Origin: Symsagittifera roscoffensis
Taxonomy: Eukaryota > Xenacoelomorpha > Acoela > Convolutidae
Direction: 5' to 3'
Assembly (NCBI RefSeq): GCF_963678635.1
Contig: NC_087069.1
Location: 55,823,175-55,887,174, forward strand
Length of the DNA: 64,000 bases
Shown one piece after another: positions 42,122-52,596 of this stretch. Made by a program: the position numbers and the translations under genes. The stretch's first letter is position 1; each line of letters starts with the position of its first letter. Below the pieces are notes generated by a model. The model ran no database searches and had not been told where the DNA came from. It saw only the letters and a list, made by a program, of their open reading frames with translations.

Positions 42122-42542
42122 CAGGGGCGGAGTTAGGGGGGGGGGCGAACGCCCCCTCCCCCCTTAGGGATTCGACACCTTGCCGACCCAAAGGGTCCCC
42201 CCTTTGGTACTTTTTAAGAAATCCATTTTTGGCCGACCGACCCTAAGTTTTTTCTAAAGGCGTCTTTGGCGCCAATATTTACTACTTTTGAGGGGGGAGC
42301 GCGCGCCGAAAAAACGCAACTTTTTGTTCAAAATTTTCCAAAAAGTGCCTAAAAACGCCTTTTTTGACTGTTTTTTTTCAAAAATTTGCCTGCGGCGCAG
42401 AAAATTTTGCCAAAATAGGGGCAAAACATTGCTTTGGGAGAACTCAAAAAATCAATTTGGTCGACCTAAAAAAAAGGTCGTCAAAATTTTCGATTTCTTT
42501 TTGAAACTCCGCCCCCTCGAGAAAATCCTAGATCCGCCCCTG
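42122..42542. mobile_element. hAT-type MITE, 421 bp
   Basis: Begins CAGGGGCGGA and ends TCCGCCCCTG, flanked by a perfect 8-bp duplication TGGTTGAC. CAGGGGCGGA-type ends plus 8-bp duplications are characteristic of the hAT superfamily. The interior is T- and A-run rich with no transposase, so it needs a partner in trans. Confidence 0.85.
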
Positions 42543-42550
42543 TGGTTGAC

Positions 42551-43769
42551 TATACCTAAATAGATCGTTAATAACCTATAGCACTAAGCAATGGTACTTA
42601 ACCCTGCATTCCATAGTGCGGTTTAGTTCTCATTCCAAGTTATCGATGGAAATCTGTAAAACATCAGTTTTATGCCCAATTAAGAACTGGAAAATCTTAA
42701 GCTATGAATAAGTGATGAATTAGCGAAATAGCCATGAACTATTTAAATAATTATCCCAATCCTACCCGTTTTTACCCCATCTCTTGTTTACCCCTTTCTC
42801 GTTTACCCTCCAAAATCAAACGAAGGGGGTGGTTTGGTAAAGTAACAAATGTGAGGAGGGGAGGGGGGTTAAATGAAATGCTGCCACGGGTGTGGGCTGG
42901 GGAGGGGGTGAGGAACTTGGAATGTGCAATGTGCGGGGCAGGAGTTTTCCCCCCGCATTCATACCCTGTCTCAACTCCTAAACAAACCTGCACATCCAAA
43001 GTAAATCCGAGAAAATTGGGAAAATATTGAAAAGATAACCAAAAACTCCGATAAAATATAATGTACTAATTGATACATTGATTAGAGAGAGAAAAAATGA
43101 TGTAAAGTTACGAAAATTACAAACGGTCAACCGGTGATTTAGCATTTTTTGCTAGATTAGACCGCTAAACTTTTCCGTTTAATTTCAAGTGCTAAAGAAC
43201 AAAAAAAAATCAAAACTACTCTATGTATGTTCATCAATAAGAAATTGCTAGTTCATTTAGGTATGAAGAAATAAGGAATAATCTATAAAAAGTTTTATTA
43301 AAACTGGATTAAGAGTTTTTTATGGATGATTACAACAAAACCAGACATTAAGTTTTCAAGATACTCAGACCCGATGAATCTAGCCAAACAAAATCACGTT
43401 CAAATTAAATCTCACCATCTTGCGACGAAACGGTTCAAAAACCAACAAAAACTCTGAAAAGCACGACTGAAAACCAAGACTCACTACACGCTATACCAAG
43501 TACAAACTGATGTTCATAGCGTCTACTAACGTAATAATAACACCGAATATCTTGTCTCAATTGACTTTTAAAAAGTTTATGACCGTTTTAACCAGCCGCC
43601 CTCGCGTTAAATATCTCGCGCGCTAATTGTCCCTAATAAGTCAAAGTGGCCACTTTTAAACCACCATAAATTTTCGAGAATCGCTCACAGATATAACGTT
43701 TTTTCTGGGACTTGACAAATTTGCAATCCCGAGGATCCCCTTTTATTAATATTCCAAGACATTTATATT
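42551..43769. other. Non-coding stretch with C-rich then G-rich block
   Basis: 42770-42960 holds CGTTTACCCTCC-type repeats followed by G-rich inverted sequence, as at 19448. The rest is AT-rich without a gene. Confidence 0.5.
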
Positions 43770-43943
43770 AGGGTGACCGATCCTGAAAAACTTTTAGAGA
43801 CGCCTTGGGCGCGCACACACAGTAATTATGATGGGGGAACACTTGCCAAAAAAACGTTTAAGGTGCCTGAAATACTTGTTTTGGATCGTTTTTTTTTAAA
43901 ACTTGCCTGGAGGCAGAAGTTTTGGTCAAAATTGTGTCTTTAT
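43770..43943. repeat. Second, diverged hAT MITE copy, cut by element 2
   Basis: Follows the interior of the MITE at 42230-42420 in the same order (GACCGATCCTGA, GACGCCTTGGGCGCG, AAGGTGCCTGAA, CTTGCCTGGAGGCAGAAG) and stops abruptly at the LTR. Element 2 therefore inserted into an older MITE. Confidence 0.5.
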
Positions 43944-44353
43944 TGAGTTAGTTACGATGTGGTTAACTCATAGAGTAATTTCTGATAGGGTACACCGTCT
44001 GCTCGTCACGCTATCTTATTTTCGGCCGGATAGATTCGTGCAACTTCTTAGTCTAATACCGATCCTAATCTTACTCTTATACTTTCTAGTCTCTGGGTGT
44101 TTAACTAGTCTCTGCTAGGGTCAATGGATCTAGGGTATACTGGTTTGTTGCGGCTGCTGAAGTTCTCTTGGGGAGACAACTAATTTCTAAGTTAAATTCA
44201 AATCTCTCTGGTGCTGAAATTACAAGTAGTTTCAGCACTTACAAATAAGTGGGTTGTTAGTTAGATGGATTATGATTGGTTAATATTAAATACTTTACAG
44301 TGGTTAAATATCCAATTTATCCAATCATAAAATATAGTTTAGATCAGGTTCCA
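43944..44353 (-). repeat. 3' LTR of element 2 (410 bp)
   Basis: Aligns end to end with the LTRs of element 1 and has the same length. The polyadenylation signal position reads AACAAA (44144-44149) in place of AATAAA, so 3' end formation here may be weakened. Confidence 0.88.
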
Positions 44354-45955
44354 CCCATCCGGGTTTTAAAGAGTTTTTAGAATTATCTTTCTGCAATTCA
44401 AAGGATGGATGATGAACGTTGGTATTTGGCGAACATCATATTCTTGTCCGGTTCTTCTTGTTAAGGAAGTTCCAGGACGCTGTAGTTAGGGACATCAATC
44501 GTTGTGTCGTCTTGTGACAACGACTGTGTTCCCCAATGAAATCAATCTGATTTCAAAATTGTTTGCTTTGACGGGTTTTTCTGTATTATGTAGAGAACTT
44601 GTTTTGTGTTCAACCTCGTCTGGGAATGGCGTGGAGATCGTGTGTGGAAGGGATGCCTCGTAACTCGGATCTGTACGTATACTTGAACATCGAGGTGGTC
44701 ATTGGTCTAGTTCAATGAAGTATTTTTCTGCGAAGTCAAGTCGTACTCTAAATCCTTTGAGTTATGATTGTGGACGGCATATCGGTTGTGGTTGGCCATT
44801 CTTGTTCGAGTGTGATGGGATCATTTTGTCTTTGAATGTTCGTCTTTGTTATTGTGTATTGGTCTATATACTGCAAGGTATGATTTACAATTTATAAAAT
44901 TTTATTAGTTCGGTTTTTTAATCATGAATTTAGTTAGTTGTTTTCACAAAAGCATTTTGTTTTAGTTCGGTTATTTTGAAGAGTTACTCACCCTTTAGTA
45001 CCTCTTATTAAAAATAGAAGTGTGGTCACAAAGCGTGGAAGTAGCGCGGTGGGTTAGGCCGGCTATAGAGCTTGCTCAGGACGTCCTCTCTGGTGGGTTA
45101 GGTCAGGAGTGGGAGTATGATTTCGTGCGGTTTCTTTGAGAGGTCCTGTTATGTGATAACGTTTTATGTTGAGTTTATAATGGTCTTTCTTATGTTTCTT
45201 TGGTTGTGTCCTTTTTTCAAAAATCAAATTGTTTTTGGTATGGGTTTGTCTTGTGACTTTTTTGTGTTTTATTGTTTCTTTCTTAGACTTTATAATAGTC
45301 TTCAAAAGAATAAATTATCCAGTTTTAAACTGGGTTAATCCGGTTTGGGTACCGTTGGTTTTCTTTTCTTAGTCATGCTGTTATTTTATGATTTGTGGTG
45401 TTTAGTAAGCTGCGTTGGTTAGTTTGGTTTAGTATATAATTCCTTTCCAGCCGGGTTAAAGGAAAGTTTGAAACTTGTTATCGTGTGTTAGAGTTGGTGA
45501 GTGTGAAAACTTGAAACTCAAAATCATTATTTAAACAATTCTTCGTGGGCGAGCTGTGCGAGTTTGGATAGAATTGCTGTGCCATTGAATGAAAATATCA
45601 AAAGGTTAGTACTGCATTTTCACTTTATCAATTTATTACATAGAATTTCAATTTTACTGCTATTTTTGGGGGAAATTTAAAGTGATAAATTTTCATCGTA
45701 ATTAAATTTACTGCTTTATGGGGAAACAATTTATAAATTAATTTAATATATTTGGTATGAATTTTATCATATTATCTTGTGCAAAATACTAATGAAGTTC
45801 AGAAGAGTTTTAACAAGATTATTTTTTATTTTTTTTCTGTTTTTTGTAGATGATCGTGGTATGAAGACTAGAAATGTAAAAGAAACATGAATAAAGAATG
45901 GTTAGTACTAATTTAAATTTATTAGTTAAGCATATTTTTAAATTATACTTACCTG
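44354..45955 (-). other. 3' untranslated region of element 2
   Basis: Homologous to 24812-26431, including the GTGGGTTAGG duplication. Holds the conserved intron signals behind the orfE stop (donor 45952, acceptor 45868). No gene. Confidence 0.6.
45868..45952 (-). other. Putative 85-nt intron directly after orfE copy 2 stop
   Basis: Same layout as 26350-26428: TAA, CAG|GTAAGTAT, TACTAAC, then CATTTCTAG. The spacing differs by 6 bases while the splice motifs are kept. Confidence 0.5.
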
Positions 45956-47765
45956 TTAATCGTCTGGGAAAAAGCCGTGGGGGAAGATGTCGTGTATCAT
46001 GTCCGATGTTGTTAGTAACTTTGCTAGTATGCGAATGATGTTCTTAGTTTGGAGCAGTGGCCAAAGCAATTGAAGTGCTTTAATGGTTTTTAGTTCTTCG
46101 GTGCCTACTGCAAACTCATAAGGTGTGTTTTGAATGAGGTTATATATTTTGTGATTATGTTTAGTATTGTTAAAAAATTCTAATATTGAAATTTCTATAG
46201 GCTGGATAAATTCATGTGGAATAAGGAAGGGTCTGGATTCTTCGGCGTTAAAGGTCTTCGTGATAGGACAAAATATATACATTTGTGTTACTGGGTCATA
46301 ATTGCGGAGGATGCCGTGGAAGTTAGTATCCTTGATGCAATAGGTAAAAATAAGAAAAAATGGTGAATTGTACTTCGAGTTAAGAAACTGAAAACGATGG
46401 TGTGGTTGTCTTGATGGAGTATGTAAATCAAAATGATTTTGTATGAAGCGATAGTATGTATATGTATGAGTCTGTTTAGTGCGTAACACAATGTCGTGTG
46501 AACAGTGCAAATCGCGTTCATGTGGTGCAAGGAAGTGAAAGGTTAGTGAAAATAACTGAAATTTGTCTTTAAAATTTTCGTAAGCTTGAATATCATTTAG
46601 TGCTTCAGAAATGTGATCATTTTTTCTATCAAAAATATTAAGTGTGAATACATATGACATTTTGATGAAAAATTTTTCTGTTAGTTGTGGGTTAGCGAAG
46701 CGGTCGTCATCTAGAAATTGGTCTTGATTAGTTCGGATGATATTATGGTCGTAATATTCTATTGTAAATTCGTTAGCACGAGGTGCAGTGAATGTTTTTA
46801 GTAATTTTTTATATCCTATATAAGTAAATTGTCTAGGTGTTAGTGTTGCGGTGAGTCTATATAGTATATCTTTATTCTTTTCTATATCGTTATGAGTACT
46901 AGATAGTGGCAGGCAAAGGGGATTAGTAAAATGGTAATATGATGTCCAGTGAAGTGTGGGCATTAAAACATGTTCATCCACAAAACTACGTGTGTCGTTA
47001 GTGTCATTAGGTGTGTTGAATGTATATTGTGGGAATGAGGGTAAGGTGATTGCTAGAAAATCTTTTGTGTTGGCGTGTTGTATGTGATTAAAATATTCGC
47101 AGGCTGTTCCAGTTTTGGTAGGGAATGGGTGATTCGGGAATTTTCGTTTAAAAGTGCGATAAGCTCGGTGAGTGCTATTCGATGTTTCGGTGGATGTGGA
47201 TGATTGTGCTAATGATGCAGTGTAAGCTGAGGAGGGTGTAGGAGTAGGTGGGTTTGAGGATTCTATTGTGGATGAAATTTGATTTATGGTGAGGGTGTTA
47301 GGGTGTATTAACTGTTGTTGTAGGGTGATAAAATTATCGAGTTCCTGGGAAATTTGGGGGGTATCTGGAGAATTTTTAGATGATCGGTTGGAATGAAAGG
47401 GAGAGTAGGTTGGGGTTTCTTGCGAAGCATAAGAAGGAGTGGAAACGGATTGGAGTGACTTATTTAGTGGGATCGGTTGAAAACGGGGTTTTGAAAAAAA
47501 CTGAGGAGTTGGTTTGAAAATTATTGGATGGAGATGGTTCGGAGTCTGCAAATTCGTCAGGGGTTTCTATATTAGAGTTATTAAGTTGTGAGATGGAGTA
47601 TAAAACTGAAATATTTGAGTTAGTATCCGAATTCGTGCTTGATGATATATTAATGGTTGGGAAGTCGGGTGGTGGGAAAGCAAAAAGTGGGATTTTTGGG
47701 ATTGGAGTGTGGAGGTTGGTTGGATGAGAATTTGAGCGGTGTAGGGATCCAAGTTGTCGGCTCAT
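45956..47765 (-). pseudogene. orfE copy 2 of element 2, one frameshift
   Basis: Start and ATGA overlap with the env-like stop are retained. The frame shifts at about 47490-47510, near a run of seven A where copy 3 has six, after which a 531-residue frame runs to the normal end FPHGFFPDD. This copy keeps the segment that element 1 has lost by its 5-base deletion and is the best guide to the C-terminal half. Confidence 0.65.
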
Positions 47766-48472
47766 CGTGGGCTAAAAAAGTGATTATTTTGAGACTGAAA
47801 AGCGGTGATATGGAGTTGTTCTATAATTTGTTCATATGTATTATCATCTTGTGAATGATGTGTCATTATATGTTGTATAGGACTTTGCGATTTATTTGGT
47901 CTAAAACTTGGGTTATGTGTTATTGCTAGGTTTCGGAAATTACGTGGGACTAAGGATAATGGATGGTTATGTGGTAGGGGTGGCAACTGTGGTGCGGTAA
48001 GTATTACTTCTATGTTACTATGTTCTTTTATTATGTTTCTATTTCTTGTGATATTTAATCTGAGTAGCTCGGTTTTACAATCATCGGGATTTAGATGTAG
48101 AAGTCGTTCTATATTGTTTTGGTAGAATGATTCGTGGTCAAGTCGGTTTTTATTTCCGTTTGAAACTTGTGAACAATGTACTTTCTTTTCGGAAAATATT
48201 GCTGTAAATTTATATCCTGCGACTGTTGTTGCTCGGGCTTTTGAATACAGTGCCGCTATTACATTTGTAGTTTCTATAGCTTGCGGTTCTGTTTCGCATT
48301 GTGATACTTGATTTATTGCTTATTTGTGTAAGGTTTTTTGTTCATTTTCTTCACAATCGTAGTGTGTTACTAATAAGTCCTGGGGTCCTGTGCGGGGAGA
48401 AGGATTTGTGTTCTGATCGGAAAATATTGGAAAAAAGATTTGTTGAAATATCAATATTTTTAGAATATACAT
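47762..48472 (-). pseudogene. env: Env-like copy 2, large internal deletion
   Basis: Only the first about 150 codons and the cytoplasmic tail remain. The equivalent of roughly 28505-30405 in element 1 (about 1.9 kb, most of the ectodomain and both membrane segments) is missing, with the junction at about 48025-48040. A stop TAA at 48320-48322 breaks the N-terminal part as well. The start ATG is at 48470-48472. Confidence 0.7.
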
Positions 48473-49602
48473 GTGTATGATAATCCTGAGTATGGGTTAT
48501 AAAATGTGATGTAACCAATTGTCTTTTTGGTATATCTGTCGTACTTGTATATTACTTCAGTTGTTATAAACGGTGGTGGTAGCGATTGAGCTGTTATATT
48601 GGGTGGGTTTAATGGGTAAGGATGTTGAACAATGTTGTTAAGTTTAATCGTGATTTCGAACTTTAATTGTAGACTTTTTTGTTGGAGTATCTGGATGTTA
48701 TGGTCACGAATGTCTTCGTGGATGTCTTGTCTATATTGTAGTCTATGGAGTGCCCAATTGTGGAGTCGGTTACTTTCTGGATGTTGTCCAAATAATGGTG
48801 GGGGTGCTGTGAACGTGTTCCAATCTAATCTTAAAGGGATATTTGTCGATGATTGTTCTCGATATCTAGCGTCGAGGTTATTTGGAAAATTTAGGGGGAA
48901 AGGCGTCGGTGAAATCTGGCTTATTGATGGTGTTGATGGTAGTGATAATGTTTCTGGTAGTAATGATGAGGTTTTTGTATCCGTAGAAATATCTATTGGG
49001 TCATTTATTAAATTTGGTTCACCTTGTGTGAATGAGTGTGTTGTCCAATATGGTAGTCGTGATGTTTGGTTGGGGGGGTTAAAGGGATTGTCACGTATTT
49101 GTTCAGATGTTGGTGTTGAACCTAAGTAATCTGAGGGTATACTTGAGGTGCTACGTTGTGAAAGAAGTGTGGGGGTTTCTGGTAATGTGTTATTTGGGTT
49201 TTCTGGAGTAATTGGTGATGGGGATTGGGGTATATCAAAATGAACTCGGGGGGTTTGAAAATTTCTATTTCGTCGTGGATGTATAATTTGTCTATTAATT
49301 TCAACTGTATTTTGGTTTTGACTAATGTTTCTTATTCTACTTATTTCTTGTGGTAATGATGGGTATAAGTTAAATGTTGGTTCACTTAGGGGTGCCTGTC
49401 GCTGAACTGGTTCTAATAGTTCAGATAAGCGAGCGTGTCGTTTTTCAAAAGTGTATGGGTTATCTTGGAAAGAAATTCGTGTGGATGTTTGGGGGTTTTG
49501 AGTAGTTGTAGGTATTGTCGGGTTTTCTTTGGATGATGTCGGTGAAGACTGACTGTGTGATTGTTGGTTAGCAATTTTTGAAGGTATTTTGATTGATTCT
49601 TC
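48460..49602 (-). CDS. orfC copy 2, intact 380-aa frame without ATG
   Basis: Open from the codon after TAG (49603-49605) to TAA 48460-48462; no ATG occurs in the frame. The boundary reads TTTTTTTCACTAG|GAAGAATCA, a textbook 3' splice site, so the TAG is probably intron, not a stop. Compared with orfC of element 1 the changes are mostly synonymous (for example CCT/CCA, ACG/ACA). A Pro/Ser/Thr/Gln-rich region is followed by a conserved C-terminal part with NWALHRLQYRQ. The last 13 bases overlap the env-like start. That this frame stayed open beside decayed genes suggests selection up to recent times, or chance in one copy. Confidence 0.6.
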   Translation of the reverse strand, partial: EESIKIPSKIANQQSHSQSSPTSSKENPTIPTTTQNPQTSTRISFQDNPYTFEKRHARLSELLEPVQRQAPLSEPTFNLYPSLPQEISRIRNISQNQNTVEINRQIIHPRRNRNFQTPRVHFDIPQSPSPITPENPNNTLPETPTLLSQRSTSSIPSDYLGSTPTSEQIRDNPFNPPNQTSRLPYWTTHSFTQGEPNLINDPIDISTDTKTSSLLPETLSLPSTPSISQISPTPFPLNFPNNLDARYREQSSTNIPLRLDWNTFTAPPPLFGQHPESNRLHNWALHRLQYRQDIHEDIRDHNIQILQQKSLQLKFEITIKLNNIVQHPYPLNPPNITAQSLPPPFITTEVIYKYDRYTKKTIGYITFYNPYSGLSYTCIF

Positions 49603-50410
49603 CTAGTGAAAAAAATTATATTTATTGTAGTATTCTTCAAGGAAAAGAATTAAAAGGATTGTTGCTAAGGCGAATGTGATTATTGCCTTTTTTATACATT
49701 TGCACATTGTCAATATTAGGGATGATAAAAATGTTATAAAAATTACAAATAGTAAAAAAAATATCTGTTCTGCTAAAAATTGTTCGTATCATTTAAATAA
49801 ACTTTGGGTTATGGTACCTGTGAATATGGTCAATGATTTGGGAAAAATGGAGATATATTTCAAATAGGGAGTAGAAAATTTAAAAAATGTTGCAAAAAAT
49901 GATTAAAATTATTATAAAAGCTTCAAAGGTATCAAAGAGAAATATGAATAAAAGTTTAAGTATTGTGAAAAAGTTTATGAAAATTTTGAAAATTGTATTG
50001 ACTGATCGAGAGAAGAGCATTTAAGAAATGGTTTCTTGGTCGAATATTTTTTGTTGTTTGGGGCGATTTTCAAGTGTGGTCGAGTTATTTATTGATTTTT
50101 TGACAAGTGGGTTGAGTTTTGTGAAAAGTTGTTGAGGGCTAATTTTATGGTGTTCGGGAGGTCTTCTTTGCTTTATTTTTATTTGTCAGGTGATCTGAGG
50201 TATTTCTGAGATTTTTGTACTTTAGGCTAAATTAACACGGTCGTATTTTTACTTTAGGCTAATTTATCATTTTTGGTTGGGGGTTTTTGAGGTCTAAGTT
50301 GGGAAAATATTGTTGATCTTTGCGTTATTAGATAAGTGAGGGTTATGATATTATGGTGGTATTTATTTTAGTTGTCAAGTTTGAGTGGTTTGCTTATTTT
50401 TGACCTGGAG
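49603..50410 (-). pseudogene. orfA/orfB region copy 2 and pol-3' spacer
   Basis: orfB- and orfA-like sequences are recognisable (LEEYYNKHK; MLFS start at about 50023) but carry single-base indels relative to element 1. The ACTTTAGGCTAA pair is at 50219-50262. At about 50417 the sequence jumps to the next copy of the orfE 3' flank. Confidence 0.5.
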
Positions 50411-50783
50411 GTTGTAAAGTTAGTACAAAAGGTTGTACTGCATTTTCATTTTATCAATTTATTACATAGAATTTCAATTTTACTGCTATTTTTGGGGGAA
50501 ATTCAAAGTTATAAATTTTCATCGTAATTAAATTTACTGCTTTATGGGGAAACAATTTATAAATTAATTTACTACATTTGGTATGAATTTTATCATATTA
50601 TCTTGTGCAAAATATTAATGAAGTTTAGAAGAGTTTTAACAAAATTATTTTTTATTTTTCTTTTCTGTTTTTTGTAGATGATCGTGGTATGAAGACTAGA
50701 AATGTAAATGAAACATGATTAAAGAATGGTTAGTACTAATTTAAATTTATTAGTTAAGAATATTTTTAAATTATACTTACCTG
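50411..50783 (-). other. Tandem-duplication junction and orfE 3' flank, copy 3
   Basis: GTTAGTAC occurs on both sides of the junction (about 45605 and 50418), which suggests a microhomology-mediated event. After it the sequence repeats 45610-45955 nearly base for base, including the intron signals after the stop. Confidence 0.6.
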
Positions 50784-52596
50784 TTAATTGTCTGGGAAAA
50801 AGCCGTGGGGGAAGATGTCGTGTATCATGTCCGATGTTGTTAGTAATTTTGCTAGTATGCGAATGATGTTTTTAGTTTGGAGCATAGGCCAAAGCAATTG
50901 AAGTGCTTTAATGGTTTTTAGTTCTTCGCTGCCTACTGCAAACTCATAAGGTGTGTTTTGAATGAGGTTATATATTTTGTGATTATATTTAGTATTGTGA
51001 ACAAATTCTAATATTGGGATTTCTATAGGCTGGATAAATTCATGTGGAATAAGGAAGGGTCTGGATTCTTCGGCGTTAAAGGTCTTCGTGATGGGACAAA
51101 ATATATACATTTGGGTTATTGGGTCAAAATTGCGGAGGATGCCGTGGAGATTAGTATTCTTGATGCAATAGGTGAAATTAGGAAAAAATGGTGAAGTGTA
51201 CTTCGAGTTAAGGAACTGAAAACAATGGTGTGGTTCTCTTGATGGAGTATGTAAATCAAAATGATTTTGTATGAAGCGATAGTATGTATATGTATGGGTC
51301 TGTTTAGTGCGTAACACAATATTGTGTGAACAATGCAAATCGCGTTCATGTGGTGCAAGGAAGTGAAAGTTTAGTGAAAATAACTGAAATTTGTCTTTAA
51401 AACTTTCGCAAGTTTGAATATCATTTAGTGCTTCAGAAATGATGTGATCAAATTTTCTATCAAAAATATTAAGTGAGAATTTATATGACGTTTTGATGAA
51501 AATATTTTCTGTTAAGTGTGGGTTAGCGAAGCGGTCGTCATCTAGAAATTGGTCTTGATTAGTTCGGATGATATTATGGTCGTAATATTCTATTGTAAAT
51601 TCGTTAGCACGAGGTGCAGTGAATGTTTTTAGTAATTTTTTATATCGTATATAAGTAAATTGTCTAGGTGTTAGTGTTGCGGTGAGTCTATATAGTATAT
51701 CTTTATTCTTTTCTATATCGTTATGAGTACTAGATAGTGGCAGGCAAAGGGGATTAGTAAAATGGTAATATGCTGTCCAGTGAAGTGTGGGCATTAAAAC
51801 ATGTTCATCTACAAAACTACGTGTGTCGTTAGTGTCGTGAGGTGTGTTTAATGTATATTGTGGGAATGAGGGTAAGGTGATTGCTAAAAAGTCTTTCGTG
51901 TTGGTGTGTTGTATGTGATTAAAATATTCGCAGACTGTTCCGGTTTTGGTAGGGAATGGTTGATTCGGGAATTTTCGTTTAAAAGTGCGATAAGCTCGGT
52001 GAGTGCTATTCGATGTTTCGGTGGATGTGGATGATTGTGCTAATGATGCAGTGTAAGCTGAGGAGGGTGTAGGAGTAGGTGGGTTTGAGGATTCTATTGT
52101 GGATGAAAAATTTGATTTATGGTGAGGGTGTTAGGGTGTATTAACTGTTGTTGTCGGGTGATAAAATTATCGAGTTCCTGGGAAATTTGGGGGGTATCTG
52201 GAGAATTATTAGATGGTCAGTTGGAATGAAAGGGAGAGTAGTTTGGGGTTTCTTGCGAAGCTTAAGAAGGAGTTGAAACGGATTGGAGTGAATTATTTAG
52301 TGGGATCGGTTGAAAACGGGGTTTTGAAAAAACTGAGGAGTTGGTTTGAAAAATATTGGATGGAGATGGTTCGGAGTCTGCAAATTCGTCAGGGGTTTCT
52401 ATATAAGAGTTATTAAGTTGTGAGATGGAGTATAAAACTGAAATATTTGAGTTAGTTTCCGAATTCGTGCTTGATGATATATTAATGGTTGGGAAGTCGG
52501 GTGGTGGGAAAGCAAAAGTGGGATTATTGGGATTGGAGTGTGGAGGTTGGTTGGATGAGAATTTGAGCGGTGTAGGGATCCAAGTTGTCGGCTCAT
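50784..52596 (-). pseudogene. orfE copy 3 of element 2
   Basis: The last 336 codons and about 100 further codons are intact to the normal end. A two-base insertion at about 52108 and further changes upstream break the Pro/Ser-rich part. About 90% or more similar to copy 2, so the duplication is younger than the split from element 1. Confidence 0.65.

Noticed and set aside
42288-42563. 91-residue basic frame inside the hAT MITE
   Set aside because: It runs out of the MITE across the target duplication and has no transposase motif; it is a product of A/T runs.
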